DNA of 64,000 nt from Membranipora membranacea (GCA_914767715.1 OU612074.1:5037501-5101500), one strand, 5' to 3'. Shown: positions 50,550-62,964, counted from the first letter of the stretch. The notes: generated by a model not told the origin, from the letters alone. Numbers and translations are program-made.

Positions 50550-51890
50550 CAGTATAACTTGGTAATCTGCATCAGAGCTCCAAAAATAGCCTTAAAATGT
50601 ACTCTTATAATATTAATCTGTCATAAAATATATAATATTTATTTCAGCTACTGCGGCAATTAGCTCTTTCAAATGGGTCATCAAGGATTATCATAATCAC
50701 CTAAAACTTCCAAGTATTATAATACAGCCATGTAGATATTCACTCAAGCACTCAAAATAACCATTTTCTGCCTATTTAGATCTATGAACACTTATTTCAA
50801 CTTCTTCGGTAGCAGTTTATTCAAATGCGTCACCAGGGTTTTGCAATGTCACTTCCAAGTATCAAATCGCAGACATCTATAGTCAACCATTCCAATAGCA
50901 ATATTCATCTTGCTCATTAATAACACAAAAGCACAAGCATCCTCCTCATACATCTGTGGGAATTCAAAATCATTTTGATTTAAAAAATTATGTTTTGGCC
51001 GCATCCAAAGAATCAAATGAAGATCAACGTCAGGTGTCTAGAATTTGAACTCCCTTTGTGTACATCAAGCACAGTGTGACTTCATCCATAGAAGTAAAAC
51101 GGACATTTTTTTTCAATTGTTTTGAGCGCTGAGAAAGGTTGGCTGTAGGTAATTTACCAACTCTGACGATACAACATTGATATGTATATATATATATATA
51201 TACATATATAGATATGACTTGCTTGTCCTGGTTAGAAGAATCGTTATGGTCAAGCAAGCTATTGATTTTGCCAAAATATTTGATAAAGCAATTGTTAAAT
51301 CTCAATACTTCACAATCCCATTTTTTCTGGACAGTGCAATTCATCTCTGAATTCAGAATTAAGCTTGTAAATATATGTAATTTTTGGTGTTAAATTGACA
51401 AAAATTTTCCTGTCTGTGATATTTGTGATTTTATTACTGCGAGCACATCTCTGAAATTCGTTTTTTTTCAACACAGTCTGCAAATATAAACTCTCTGAAA
51501 ATTTTGATGGCTTGAATCTTCTACACACTTATGTTTGAGTTTTCTAAAATAAAATACCGCTGTGCATTTGTTCCTATAAACTAACTATAAACTATAATAT
51601 TTCTCAGTTAGTACAAATAAAGCCATAACAGTGGCCAGAAGAATAGGACACAGTCAACGTAAGCCACCAGTTATTGCTGAAAAAAACTTGCAGGAAACCA
51701 GCACCAAAGGATTTTAAAATAATCTTATTAATAATCCATCATTGATTGAAAAATTAAATTGTCCAAGGGAGAATGTAATGTGTATAAATACGTCAATTAG
51801 TATTATCATTAACATCAAAATTTATTTCACCATACCCATTAAAGATGTAGGCCACCAATCATCAGTTTTAGAACTGGTGAAGATTAATTG
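50550..51890. repeat. Dispersed flank repeat, copy 5
   Basis: Collinear with 32170-33515. A (TA) run is at about 51184-51201. The frames at 51030-51344 and 51310-51528 are by-products of repeat DNA. Confidence 0.6.
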
Positions 51891-51910
51891 TGTAAATTTT
51901 CTCTGATTAG

Positions 51911-51965
51911 ATCCTGTGACTGCACCTTAATCGACCCTCTTCACCCTCTTGCTGTCCTCGACCTT
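51911..51965 (-). pseudogene. Decayed exon 3 fragment, copy D
   Basis: Twin of the 33520-33580 piece, about 2.2 kb upstream of G7 and divergent from it. On the minus strand it reads GAAGAGGGTCGATTAAGGTG, against GAGAGGGTCGCCCAAGATGC in intact exon 3. Confidence 0.42.
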
Positions 51966-52498
51966 ATGCATCACTATTCAAAGCTTCTGTTTGTGATTTT
52001 GAAAAAAGATTTGTCATTGTCCTCAGTATGCATAAGAACTGATATTTTAATTTATAGGAAGGGTGGAATGATAAAATGGTTGGTGACACTTAGGCGCATT
52101 ATAACACCAGCAGTTGAATTATTTTTTTATGAAATAACAATTTAGGATAATTATGGCTTTAATGGTAATTTCTGATGGTTTGCTAGAGGAATATTCTGCG
52201 ATTCCACTTCAATAAATTATAGCTGTCTCGATGGTGTCCCACGGCCTTCCTCACTACAACAAAACTTTTTAACAGAAGCTTGTGATGAAAACAGGAATTG
52301 CACAATGGAGATATACATAGTTTCTCCCCTGACCTGAAAAGACAAAAAATAACTATCTTTAGGCGCTCACATACATTCAATAATTTTAAACTGCTTGTAA
52401 ATTTGTTTATGTTATTTTCTAACAACCGATTAGGATTATTTTTGTTTTCTATGAATACTAGGTCATATTTGTTTTGACCAACTAGGTCAGGTTTTGAC

Positions 52499-52527
52499 CA
52501 ACTATTGACCAACTAGGTCAATAGTTG
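52499..52527. repeat. Perfect hairpin at the unit 2/unit 3 junction
   Basis: Identical 12-bp stem and AACTA loop to that at 34108-34136. Confidence 0.75.
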
Positions 52528-53809
52528 TTTTGTGGCCTGCTTGGTTCATCAGTGCTACACTGTTTGGCATTACTGACCATGGAATAGGGGATTAATAGCC
52601 AGGCGGCAAGGGATGGTTATTTTGAGAGATTTTGCAATAAGTCTGATGTCATATCGGTTTCAAGCTGGATTGATAAGCCTCCTTCTCATAGGCTTTTTAT
52701 CTGGGGATTAAAATCAATATAGCTTGGGAGTTTGTGTTGATCATGAACACAGTTTTCTTTGATCAAAGTCCCTTAGTATTCATTGAAAGGTACAGAAAAA
52801 AATTTAACTCATTATGGAAACAGCTAGCATTCGAATGCTTAAAGATTTTGCTGCAAGATTGATGACAAAATGAGTTCATGGTTTAATGAGTGTCCTTATC
52901 ATTTCATGGGCTTTTAATCCAGGAGAAGGAGAATATCAATTATGATAGAGAGTTTGGGTTGATCATGAACAGAAGATTCAGACTAAAGGGATTGATTGCA
53001 ATATTTTTTTTGCCCAGTGTGTGTAGTTAGCGAATTGGTTGTGCCCCCAAAAAAAATATATATAACTGGAAGTGAAGACACCAATAGATAATAATGTAAA
53101 TAAACATAAACTTATTGTTGTCAGACTACAAATATGTAAAGTTTGAACAGCTCTCTGCATATTTGTCATTTTTCGAGTTCATGATGGTTGCATCGCACCG
53201 GTAAAAAAGTGGTCTTCAATTTGTAAGCCATTTATACCCACAGTATCTGATATGTAGCTGATTAAAAGTCTCTTATATATGCCATCACGCACATTTGCAG
53301 CTCTTGGGCATGAGCTGAAAATTGAGACTTGGAAATATGAAGAAATTTTATTTGTCACCTGACGTGGTGCCTGTCTGTCTGTCTGTTGTCAATATTAGCT
53401 CATAGTGATTATCAGTTCATACAGGGGTGACTGATTCTCCTCAACTCATTGTGATTGCACATGTAAGATTTACTAAGCTAAGCTAAGCTGAGAAACCTCC
53501 TTTGTTTTAATGTTTGCCTCGTTTATCAATGATCTACATGCCCTGGCGTGATCACGAGAGGCAGTATGTAGATATGCATCAAGTAGTGTACGGAGAAATC
53601 TTCACATATTTGGGCTTTTGTTGCCAATATCGACGACTCATCAGCCAAGCAAAGGAGGTTTTTTCAGACCAGTTTTTTCCCAAAAATAGCCTGGATCAGT
53701 TTTTTTCTGTTTCTATTTTTGTCAGAATATCTGTCGCTGACACACCCTGTGAACATGCTGAAAAGCACTATTTATAAGCACCTGTGTATACATTTTTGAT
53801 ATGCAGCCA

Positions 53810-54179
53810 TGAATGAATATGATGTATATAACGGTCAGTGGTGGATCTTCTTGGTCAGAGCAAAACGTTTTTCTCCTAACGCGTTATTTCGAAACAGGAT
53901 CAAAAAACGAAATGAATCATCAGAATATAGGATGAGTTTATCATTGATAAAGAAGATTTAGATGCCTCTAAGACAACATGTCCTGTTAATTATGTTTTCC
54001 CAATTTGGTCACTTGTCTGAGCTCGCTAATAACCAAACTGAGTATTTTGGTTCCAATTGTAACCATGACTCTACGTCAATGCGTTTACCGCTTATGGTGG
54101 AGTTAATCTTTAATCTCAATCATGTTGGTATTATGGTAATTTGATGAGCTTGACTAGGTTTAAAAATTTACTATAAAAG
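53810..54179 (+). promoter_or_regulatory. G7 upstream module and TATA box
   Basis: TATAAAAG at 54172-54179 and the GATA palindrome TTTATCATTGATAAA at 53937-53951. The TTAATCTTTAATCT pair is kept, but GGGATTA has changed to GGTATTA. Further upstream (53465-53740) G7 keeps a segment that G3 and G5 have lost but G4 and G6 still carry in inverted form. Confidence 0.65.
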
Positions 54180-54389
54180 CACAAGCACAATTAAACTCCA
54201 GCACACAGCTTCATACTTAGCTACAGACATCACATAGAGAGAATATTCACAAGGTAAGCTAAGATTTATCAAACAAAATCCCTCAATTAAGCTTCACTTA
54301 TTCGATCTACTGATGAGTTTTATTATTCTGAATACATTTACTGACTAAATATTCTTGTAATTTTTGATTTTTCATTTTTTGCAGTAACC

Positions 54390-55312
54390 ATGAAGAAGTT
54401 CACAATCACTCTTCTCTTCGCAGTTGTTATTGGTGAGTACTAGAAGAGAATGTCATATAAATACTTCACCTCATTTGAACTTTGCTAGACTATTCATTTT
54501 CGTACATATCTAGACAAAACAGAATGTGAATTCTGAAGTAAATATTGCAACTGAATGACAAACTTATAAAAAGAAGTGGCTTGCAATGGTGATTGGTGAT
54601 ACACCTGAACCTTTCTGAAGAACCTTCCTGTATTTATTTGACAGAAAATGCTGGTTTAAGATATGATGATTAGACATTGAACTTCCATTGAGTATGCGAG
54701 TAACCATAAGAACATATTCTGTGTTTCAAGTACAAAAAACTAAAGTGTTCGTATCTTTCAGGTGTCTGCATCGCACAAAGTGAAGTTGAAAATACAGATG
54801 CTGAAGGGGATGTTGCTGGAGATGGTGGAGAGAAACGAAGGATGCGTTGCCCCTGTGGACAAGGGTTTACAGGCAGACAAATGAGGGATGGGGAAATGAG
54901 AGAAGGACAACAACCACGAGATGGTGAAGAGGGACGAGGAACAAGAGGAGAAGGAGAGGGACCAGGACCAAGACGAGGTGGTGATGGAGAGAGACCACAA
55001 GGTGATGGAGAGAGAAATGGACCAAGAAGAGGTGGTGATGGAGAGAGACCACAAGGTGATGGAGAGAGAAATGGACCAAGAAGAGGTGGTGATGGAGAGA
55101 GACCACAAGGTGATGGAGAGAGACCAGAAGGTGAAGGACAGGGAGATGGACCAAGAAGAAGTGGTAAGGGACCAGGACCGAGACCAGATGGAGAGAGACA
55201 AGGAGAGAGAGTTGAGGGCGAGAAACCAGGACCACGAGGTGATGGAGAGGGTCGCCCAAGATGCCATTGCCGACCAGCAGGCGGAAGAGGCAAGAAGGAA
55301 GAATCAGCTTAA
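54390..55312 (+). CDS. G7: secreted Gly/Arg-rich repeat protein (longest member)
   Basis: Coding exons 54390-54432 and 54762-55312 give 197 residues. Introns are 54254-54384, 54433-54761 and 55317-55588. Signal peptide, acidic segment, Lys-Arg-Arg at 39-41, Cys44/Cys46 and Cys182/Cys184 are conserved. The repeat region holds two near-identical 18-residue units, GGDGERPQGDGERNGPRR, at 54977-55030 and 55031-55084, followed by a variant third. One unit more than G6 explains the 18-residue difference. The sequence is closer to G6 and G4 in this region than to G3 and G5, though its position in the unit matches G3 and G5, which suggests gene conversion or exchange between members. Confidence 0.88.
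54977..55138 (+). repeat. 54-bp tandem repeats inside G7 exon 3
   Basis: Two 54-bp units follow one another with almost no differences, and a third starts at 55085 and diverges after the first half. They encode the GGDGERPQGDGERNGPRR unit. Confidence 0.85.
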
Positions 55313-55877
55313 ATGAGTAAGCTTTTAACAAGGGTATAGTTCAACACCAAATCAATACCAAGCAGGAGAAGAAATTGAAGCAGCACATAAAACTTTCTAC
55401 AATTACCTATTGTATTATGCAAGTTTGACATCTACTGAGAGCTGAGCTGATCTTAGAACAAGAAGATCAGTTCAGAATATATAGAATGAGATTGAAGCTC
55501 TTTTTTGTATGAGCTGCTTTTTTTTATCTGATGTCAATTACAATAAAACTGCTATTTCTTTCTCATTCTGAACATTCTTTTTCCCTAGGTGCAGTAACTA
55601 ACGCAGATACAGGGACAGGCACAGAGACAAACACAAACAGAGACACCGACTAAGACAACCACAACCACAACCATAAAATAAAACAATTAGGCGTATTAGC
55701 TTCGTTTTCTCACGACTTATTTCGATAGTTTTTTGTGCAATACTGATTTCCATTAGTTCAGTTCAAGAGCTGTATGGCATCCAGATGCCAATCTTCGTCA
55801 AATAATTTGACTTATATACTGATTAAATTCGATTTGACAGTTTTGTTCTTTGTTCGAATCTTCTGAACGGCTTATGA

Positions 55878-55883
55878 AATAAA
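55878..55883 (+). terminator. G7 polyadenylation signal
   Basis: AATAAA in the GGCTTATGAAATAAACC context. The 3' UTR exon begins at 55589 after TTTTTCCCTAG. Confidence 0.7.
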
Positions 55884-56362
55884 CCTATCTCAAAATTTAT
55901 TGGCATATGTAACGGCACTTCATTGTTGGCTAAGTTAAAACAGTCAACACCTCGAAGATCTCCTCTGTCCTTAGTTTTGACATGAATTATACTTGCAGCT
56001 TGTAGAGAAAAAAACAATTTACCATAAAATAGTATGTGGAAGCTTCAGTGGTGATTAAAATACATTGTGACGTTTTGAAATATATTAACGCTGAGAATAA
56101 ATTATCATGGAGTTGCAGATTAATAGTAGAGTTGGGAGGAGATGCTATTTTGAGACGTTTAGCAACACGTCTGATGTCATTATGAAATAAATCTGGTTTG
56201 ATGAGCATCGATTTCATAGGATTTAACCCAGGGATTAAGATCAAAATAGCTTGAGAGTTTGGCTGAACATGAGCACAGATTGGTTTGAGTGCCAGTCTGA
56301 TGCTGTTGCTAATGTGACGAACCTGAGAGTTTGTGTACTACAGTGTGTGACAATGAAATAAT

Positions 56363-59300
56363 GGATAACTGATTTTGTGAGGTCAGTAGAAAATACATTC
56401 CATAATCATACCTATAATTGACCACAGCTGAGATAATTGACCACAGCTGAGAGTGGGTTTCTCATCTTCAAGTAGACTAAACAAAAACCTTCGAAGCCAT
56501 CATCATAACAGACAGATAACATAGTAAATTTAGCAGGAAACTAATGAGACAGCAAGTTCCTCCATGATTTAGCAGTACCCATATAAACGGTTGGTACCCC
56601 TGATGGACTGGTAACTCTCGCAGGTTTTGACGGGCTGTCATCGCCAACTTATCAAAGCTGAGCATGACATAAGAACAAGTGCAGCTGGATCAGTGACAGG
56701 GATCAGAGGTATATTAAAATCATGACTGACTACTATCAGAGAACAGCTCTCAGAGCCTTATCATTAATGTCCAGTGTTAGTAAGTTGACAGCCATGCAAA
56801 CATCTATCAGCTTCAAGTATGCTAACATTATCTTATCAGTTGAAAATCTAACTCTGGAATGAGTATACAACTACAAAATGCGAAGCAACTATCAAATTAG
56901 ATGGCAATCATCTTCGCACAGCAATGAAGGAAACACTAAGATGTTAAAAGGTTTTTCAATTCATTGAATATGGCATTCACCCAACGGAAGATAATATCAT
57001 GGGCTGTACTCAGTATCTCGTAATACCCCGCTGTCTGGTAGGGTTGAAAGCAAAGATTGACCAAGTGGGGATTAAACGGTGGCAGCACTGACTAGTGGCA
57101 GTACTTTAGACATTAGAGTACTGCTACCACCATTTATCTCATTCTAGTGGCGAGTTTTTGCAAACTTTGAACACTGGTTGGAAGTTATCTTAAATGATGT
57201 ACATTTTATTTATATCTGTAATAACATTACTAGTAATCAGGAGTTGTTTGTTCCTTGATATTAATGACAGAACTCCAAGTTAGAAGGCAAATAGTTCAGT
57301 TTATAATCTAAACATTTATGTTAGTTAGTCATGCAAAGGCCCATTCAACTTTACTACATTATATCACCCTCTGCATGACTGAACAGTATTGTTTGGTGCG
57401 AAACCGTGTTTTATGGAAAACAGTTTGTGTAGTTGATAATTCATCATTCAAGTTAGTTAAACTGACTGAATTATTATTTTCTGAGCTTGTCAGATAGTAG
57501 AGAGACTTGTTCTACTAAAGGGCTGGTACTACTATCAACATTCTACTCTTGCTGTAGAAGCACCTGCATGTATGACTACAGATCTCCCAAATACATAAAG
57601 CGGTCTGGCCAGCTTCATCTGTAACAAGGATACGCCTCATCAAATGGAGTTGAAAGTTATATCAGCTTGTTAGTTTGTACCAAGGCATGTAAGAAAGGGC
57701 AGCTGATACATACGCTCCTGCGTTCATCAGATAAAGTCAGCTTCTTACATGGTATCATGACCGAAAACAGGTGCCAGTTTGCCATGGTAAAAGTCAAAGC
57801 TCTAAGTACTGACCCTATCACTATCAGCGAGTTCCCAAAATATATCTAATTGCAAGGCCAAAAGTTAAAGGAATCTTTGGTCTCTTGAACTCACCAACGT
57901 TTAACCTATGGAAATATAACTCATCAGTTAACCAGTCCTCTTTAGAGGGCATCATAATTGATTTATAAATCACATGCCTCCTCATAGCTCACTCCAAGGC
58001 TAAAGTTCAGTTTAGTCTGTGTAATATTGTTATCAAATTTTTAATGAGGTAATCTGTCATTCCACAAACAAATAATTTCTTACTTTCGGTCTATTATCCC
58101 ACATTATCATGCTGTGTTCACCTGCTGGTCTATCATATCGACAGTAAGAGTATCACTGGATTGTTTCTGTCATCTCAATATTTTGCTTTATATTATTTTG
58201 AAATTTCAGTGACACAGTGAGAACATTTGTTATGCCATATTCAAATAACGTCATTTGATTTTGGTAGATCAAGTCATGTATGGAACATGATCAATATCTT
58301 TCTATGATCATTTTACTTCATTATAAGGCTATTTGATTTTAACCTCAATGAGTAATTGACTCGGTTTACTAGATGAGACATTATAACAATCTGTGAGCAA
58401 CCGCAAAACCTAAAGAATCGTTCATTTAAGCTGCCCTTAAGAACACACTTTTTTCACCATTTGTCATGAAATTCATATAGTTGAGAACTAAAAGAAAGAG
58501 GTCAGCCGCCAAAAATTACTTCATGCCAACATCTAAAGTTGATTATCTAGAGTTGCACACTTACCCGTGGCAGTTCAGTCCGGCTGAGTTAGACAATACT
58601 GATGCACATGTACACTGAGGGACTTTCATCTCAGGGTAGAATGCTGAGCGAGGATTATGCTTCTAATACACATAGTAAAGCAGTTTAAAATCACTGAAGG
58701 GTGAAAAGCTTAGCCCTCACATAAAATGCAAGCACAGCGATATAGGAGATCACAGTCAACCCATTGGCCGTAGTGCTATCAAAATAACCATCTGACTTGT
58801 TTACGAGTTGTACAATGCTCAATGTGGTGAATTTAGTGGGCTATGGCACGAGAGGCAGGTGCCTAAACGATAGTGACTTTGCGCGAATGAGTTGATGGTA
58901 AGCAAACCTCCCTGCACTGGTTCTGCTTAGAGTACAAACAATAGAGTGATGGGGCGAACATTGTTGCACTGAAACAATGAATAGTGGGCAGCTTTGCTGG
59001 TTGCGAAATTCCGTAAACACATCGATTATGCCAGTAATCTACGTCAAAATTGATAAGGTGTAGAATATGTGTTGGAAACTATCCTATAATCATAAATCAT
59101 TGATTAAATTTAAACTAGAATAGAATATATAATGATGCCAACATATAAAGTCTTATATATCTACATTGTTATATAAAAAGCTTGAAAACCAACCCAGAGG
59201 TACAATGAAGGCTTTTGATGGTTTGGTGGCATTGTTTTCTTCTGAAATTGATAAATTCTCATTTATTGGAAATAAAATCCAGACTTGCTGCAATAAAGTA

Positions 59301-59498
59301 AAAAAAAATGTTGTACTATTTATATATAGCTCAAAATATTTATCGGTCAGAAATAATTTATGACAAGCCTCAAGGACCGTTTTACATTGTCACTTGATGA
59401 TGTACCTGATGTTTTGAATTTGATGAATAAATGTCACATTTCAAGCAATGGTTCTATACATGTATTCAATCCAAACGATCTATGAAGCGTCATATCAG
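56363..59498. mobile_element. About 3.1 kb insertion of unknown identity in unit 3
   Basis: In units 1 and 2 the sequence reads from AATGAAATAATG directly into TTTTCCCTAAATTATGC. Here the two halves are 3.1 kb apart. I find no transposase, no reverse transcriptase, no clear terminal repeats and no convincing gene inside; frames are 60-65 codons at most. An imperfect hairpin lies at about 57093-57130. It could also be old single-copy DNA joined by deletion. Confidence 0.45.
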
Positions 59499-59702
59499 TT
59501 TTCCCTAAATTATGCTTAACAAAATGACTAAACCCCCCCCCCCCATTAAGTGGACTGCTCTGGGTGTTCTGATGAGTGCAAGTTAGGAAAATGATGTTCA
59601 CTACAAAATCACTATGATCAAACAAAGCGACTTTGTACTTTGTGACTAAAAATAAGGATAACACATAATTTATCACTGAAAACTGTGTGTATTATCTCAA
59701 AG

Positions 59703-60330
59703 CCCCCCCCCCCCCCTCCCCGAGGAAGCAAAGCAAGGCAAAAGTTAAGCCTCCAAAATATTTTATCTGTTCTGAATAGGTGCTTAAAGAATCAATCAAT
59801 CAATGCCGTCATCCACTCCGCTTTAGCCTTCGGCACAGCAGCTTTCTTATGGTGTATATTTAGCCAATATCTGTTCTTCCCATTTATCTACCTAAGTGAT
59901 GGTCCAATTATATATCTTGATGATGGAATGCACTTTTTTATTTTCAAGAGAGTCTCCAAGCTTATTCAAAAAGATCTAGCATATATACATAGCTATTGAG
60001 ATAATTGTAACTGCCTCCCGACTCTAAAGATTATCTTTGGTGTATGGTGTACTGGTGTATGCAAAAACATCAAATCCTTGAGAAATTATATTCCACTAAT
60101 TTTTAATTTGATCAATTTGATATGCATTTTAGATAACATGGTCAATCTGTAGTTTTTTCAACACCCTGTTTTCTTTCGGTTTGCATTGCAATGGATAAAT
60201 GACAACTCACAATTTGCCCTTACATTGAAAGATACGGCGGTCACAGTTATGTGTAAATTAATTTGATGAGAGTGTAATTAAAAATTAGATCACAACTTAT
60301 TTTCCAAAACTATCAAATCAATGAACTCTA
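59703..60330. mobile_element. About 0.6 kb insertion in unit 3
   Basis: Units 1 and 2 read from TTATCTTAAAG into TACC; here they are separated by a C tract (59703-59716) and about 600 bp. The frame at 59685-59999 has no recognisable domain and its N-terminal proline run is just the C tract. Confidence 0.4.
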
Positions 60331-60594
60331 AGTACCCTTATATACCTTTTTTATATCGAGAGAGAACATAATTGGTGGAAAATGCATACGCCTTCCGCCC
60401 TGAATTTTCTCAGCGCCAATCAGAGTCTGTTGATTTAAAGGTCAAATTCTGGTTTATTTCTTATTCTTCGGAAACAAGCTAATATCTTAGATAATGTTTA
60501 CAAAAGTATAACCTTATTTTGACTTATTGATATCCTATGTGGTGAACTCTATGCATGTTATTAGCATGCTTACTGATAACCATTTATCCATCTT

Positions 60595-60670
60595 GCCGCC
60601 TCTCCTCCTGGTCAACTGCACCTTGAGCAATTCTTTTCACCCTCTCGTCATCCTGACCATCTGCATCTCC
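60595..60670 (-). pseudogene. Decayed exon 3 fragment, copy E
   Basis: The longest relic. On the plus strand TCTCCTCCTGGTC parallels the CTTCCGCCTCCTGGTCGAC of minus-strand gene G2, followed by TGCACCTTGAGC against the GGCACTTTGGGC of G2. It covers the end of exon 3 including the second Cys pair region and has several indels. It lies about 2.3 kb upstream of G8, divergent. Confidence 0.5.
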
Positions 60671-62599
60671 TTTCAAAGCTTCTGTTCGGTCGTTTGAGAA
60701 AGGTTTATCACAATTAATCAGTACGCATGAGAACTGGTATTTTAATATTATCAGAAAGCCATATTCATATAGGAATGGCAGATTTAGAATGCTCTTCCTA
60801 AAATAAATCTTTTTTTGGGATGTGGTGTGTATTTCAAGAGGTTATATTCTGCGATTCTGTAATAATGAATTATAGCTACCCCATGGCCTCCATCACTACA
60901 AAGCAACCTTTTAACAAAATCTCATGATTAAAACAGGATTTTCACAAAAGAAATCTATGTAGTTTCTCCCCTCTGTTCTGAAAATGCAAAAAAATCCTCT
61001 TTAAAGGCGCTCACATATATTTAATGATTTTACACTGCTTGTAGTTTTGCATGTTTTCATCCCATAACCAATATACAGTTTTCTGAGCTCTTATTCATGC
61101 CTCAATTAGGAGTTGTCCTCTCTCAAGTTTGGTTCTTTTAACCCACGCTGCATAGGAAAAACCTGCTGAAACAGGGTTATCTTGAAAACCGCTTATGCTA
61201 GGATAAAAACGAAATTTGATTCAGAGTCTGCACCATTGAAAACCCCAGGGTTTACAAATCATTGGAGGCTTGAAAGTTGATATATCTTAATTTTAGTGAC
61301 GAAACTCATGAAAAATTCTGCCAAATTGTCTGCAAAATAGGCAGATAATGCTATAATTGACTATCAAAATACTAAATTTATTTTCCAAACTATTACCATA
61401 TGAGTTTTCAATGCTGCAGATTCTGAATCAAAAATAATTTTTATCCTATTATAAGCAGTTATCAACCCTCTTTTCAGCACGTTTTTCCTATGCAGCCTGG
61501 GTTAAAAGTACAAAACTGGAGAGAGGACAACTCTGAAAGGAGACCTAAATCAGAGCTCAGAAAACTGTCTTTTAGGATAATTTATGTTTTATTTCCATGT
61601 ACACTAGGTCTTATTTGACAGCCCAATTTAATGGGGACCTTTTGCTTCTGTGTCTAATTGACCCTATTTGTTTCCTTGCCTGCCGTGACCAAGTCACCTT
61701 TTTCAAGGCCTCAGTCATAAGTGTCACTTATGGTCACCAATAAGATAAAACAGGAAAGGCAGACTCCTTATCACTGTTTCACAGCCGTTTGGTTCATCAA
61801 TGCTTCACTGTTGGGGATAAGTGATCATTGGACGGGGATTAAAAGTAAGGCGGCAAGGGAAATTTATTTTGAGAGTTTTCTCAACAAGGCTGATCTCATG
61901 TTGATATAAAGCTGGTTTGATGTGCTTTTAATAGGCTTTTAATCCAGGGATTAAGATCAAGGTAGCTTGACGGTTTGCGTCGATCATGAACGCAGTATTA
62001 TTTGATCAGACTGGTTTGAGTGAAATTCTCATCATTTCCCAAAATTCTCGTTACAATGTGATGAACCTGATAGTTGATGTACAGTACAGTTTTCTTAGGC
62101 TTTTAGTTCAGGAGGAGATTATTATTGTTTGAGAGTTCTTGTTGATCCCGAAGACAAAATTGCAGGCTAAAGGGAGGGATTGCCAAACTTCAGTTATTCA
62201 GTGCGCATCAACCTGGTTATTTCCTTAAATGGAAGTTGCAAAGTTTTTTATGAGAATAGTTAGGGAATTATTTGTGCCATAGCAATGTCAATGTGGTGTA
62301 CTGAGAAATTGTCACATATCTACTGACACCGATATCGATAACACATCGGGTGCTTAGCTTTATTTGTACATAGCAGGATGATGATGTAATCAAAGAGATT
62401 GGTATGCGATCAGCCAAACAAAAGGAGTTTATATAAGTCATGAGTTTGGTTAATATAAGCTTTGGCCACCAAGGGCAGTATGACTTGCTCAACCCACAAT
62501 GACAAGAAAAGCATGTCTGTGTTTTTATAGAATTCTGTTCCTGGCTCATCAGCCATAACAAAACTGAAAGTTCTAGACATAAACTTTCAATAGACACCA
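60671..62599. repeat. G8 upstream flank, no gene
   Basis: Diverged relatives of 33600-34600 and 52010-53000 in the same order. About 61100-61560 is an insertion with an inverted repeat at its ends: GAGCTCTTATTCATGCCTC near 61087 mirrors the 61540-61557 region, GGACAACTC mirrors GAGTTGTCC, and the arms carry AACCCACGCTGCATAGGAAA against TTTCCTATGCAGCCTGGGTT. Confidence 0.5.
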
Positions 62600-62964
62600 G
62601 TATATTATCTCTATATTTACACCATTCAGTGGTGTATCTTCTTGGTCAGAGCAAAGTATGTTATTTTATCTATCAGGCTATTTCGCAACAGGATCACGAA
62701 ACGAATCACAAGATAATGAGTGAGTTTGTCGTTGATAAAGAAGATATAGATGCCTCTAAAACTGCATGTCCTGTTTATTATGTTTTCTCAATTTGGTCAC
62801 TTCTCTGAGTGTTTTGGTTCTAATTATAGCCATCCATTTACGTCAATGTGCCAGTGCAAATAGTTTTATTTTACCACTTATGGAGGATTAACTTTTGATC
62901 CAATTTATGTTGGGATTATGGTCAATTGATAGGCTTGGCTGAGTTGACAGATTTACTATAAAAG
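62600..62964 (+). promoter_or_regulatory. G8 upstream module and TATA box
   Basis: TATAAAAG at 62957-62964. The GATA palindrome is reduced to GTCGTTGATAAAG, so only one GATA site remains. ACGTCAATG, CCACTTATGG and GTTGGGATTATGG are kept. Confidence 0.62.

Larger units (their letters stand above)
34131..52520. repeat. Segmental duplication unit 2 (about 18.4 kb)
   Basis: Collinear copy of unit 1, with G5 matching G3, G6 matching G4, and the same LINE and SINE remnants. The G5 part is nearly identical to the G3 part by eye, while the portion at 40.75-42.7 kb is rearranged relative to 22.0-23.2 kb. An exact identity value needs alignment. Confidence 0.8.
52521..60490. repeat. Segmental duplication unit 3, partial and interrupted
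   Basis: Collinear with the start of units 1 and 2 through G7 to about 56362, then from 59499 to 59702, then from about 60330 to 60490. The gaps are foreign insertions. The convergent minus-strand gene expected from units 1 and 2 is missing. Confidence 0.65.

Noticed and set aside
57667-57849. Small gene within the 3.1 kb insertion
   Set aside because: Sixty codons without motif, splice or promoter support, as expected by chance in this DNA.
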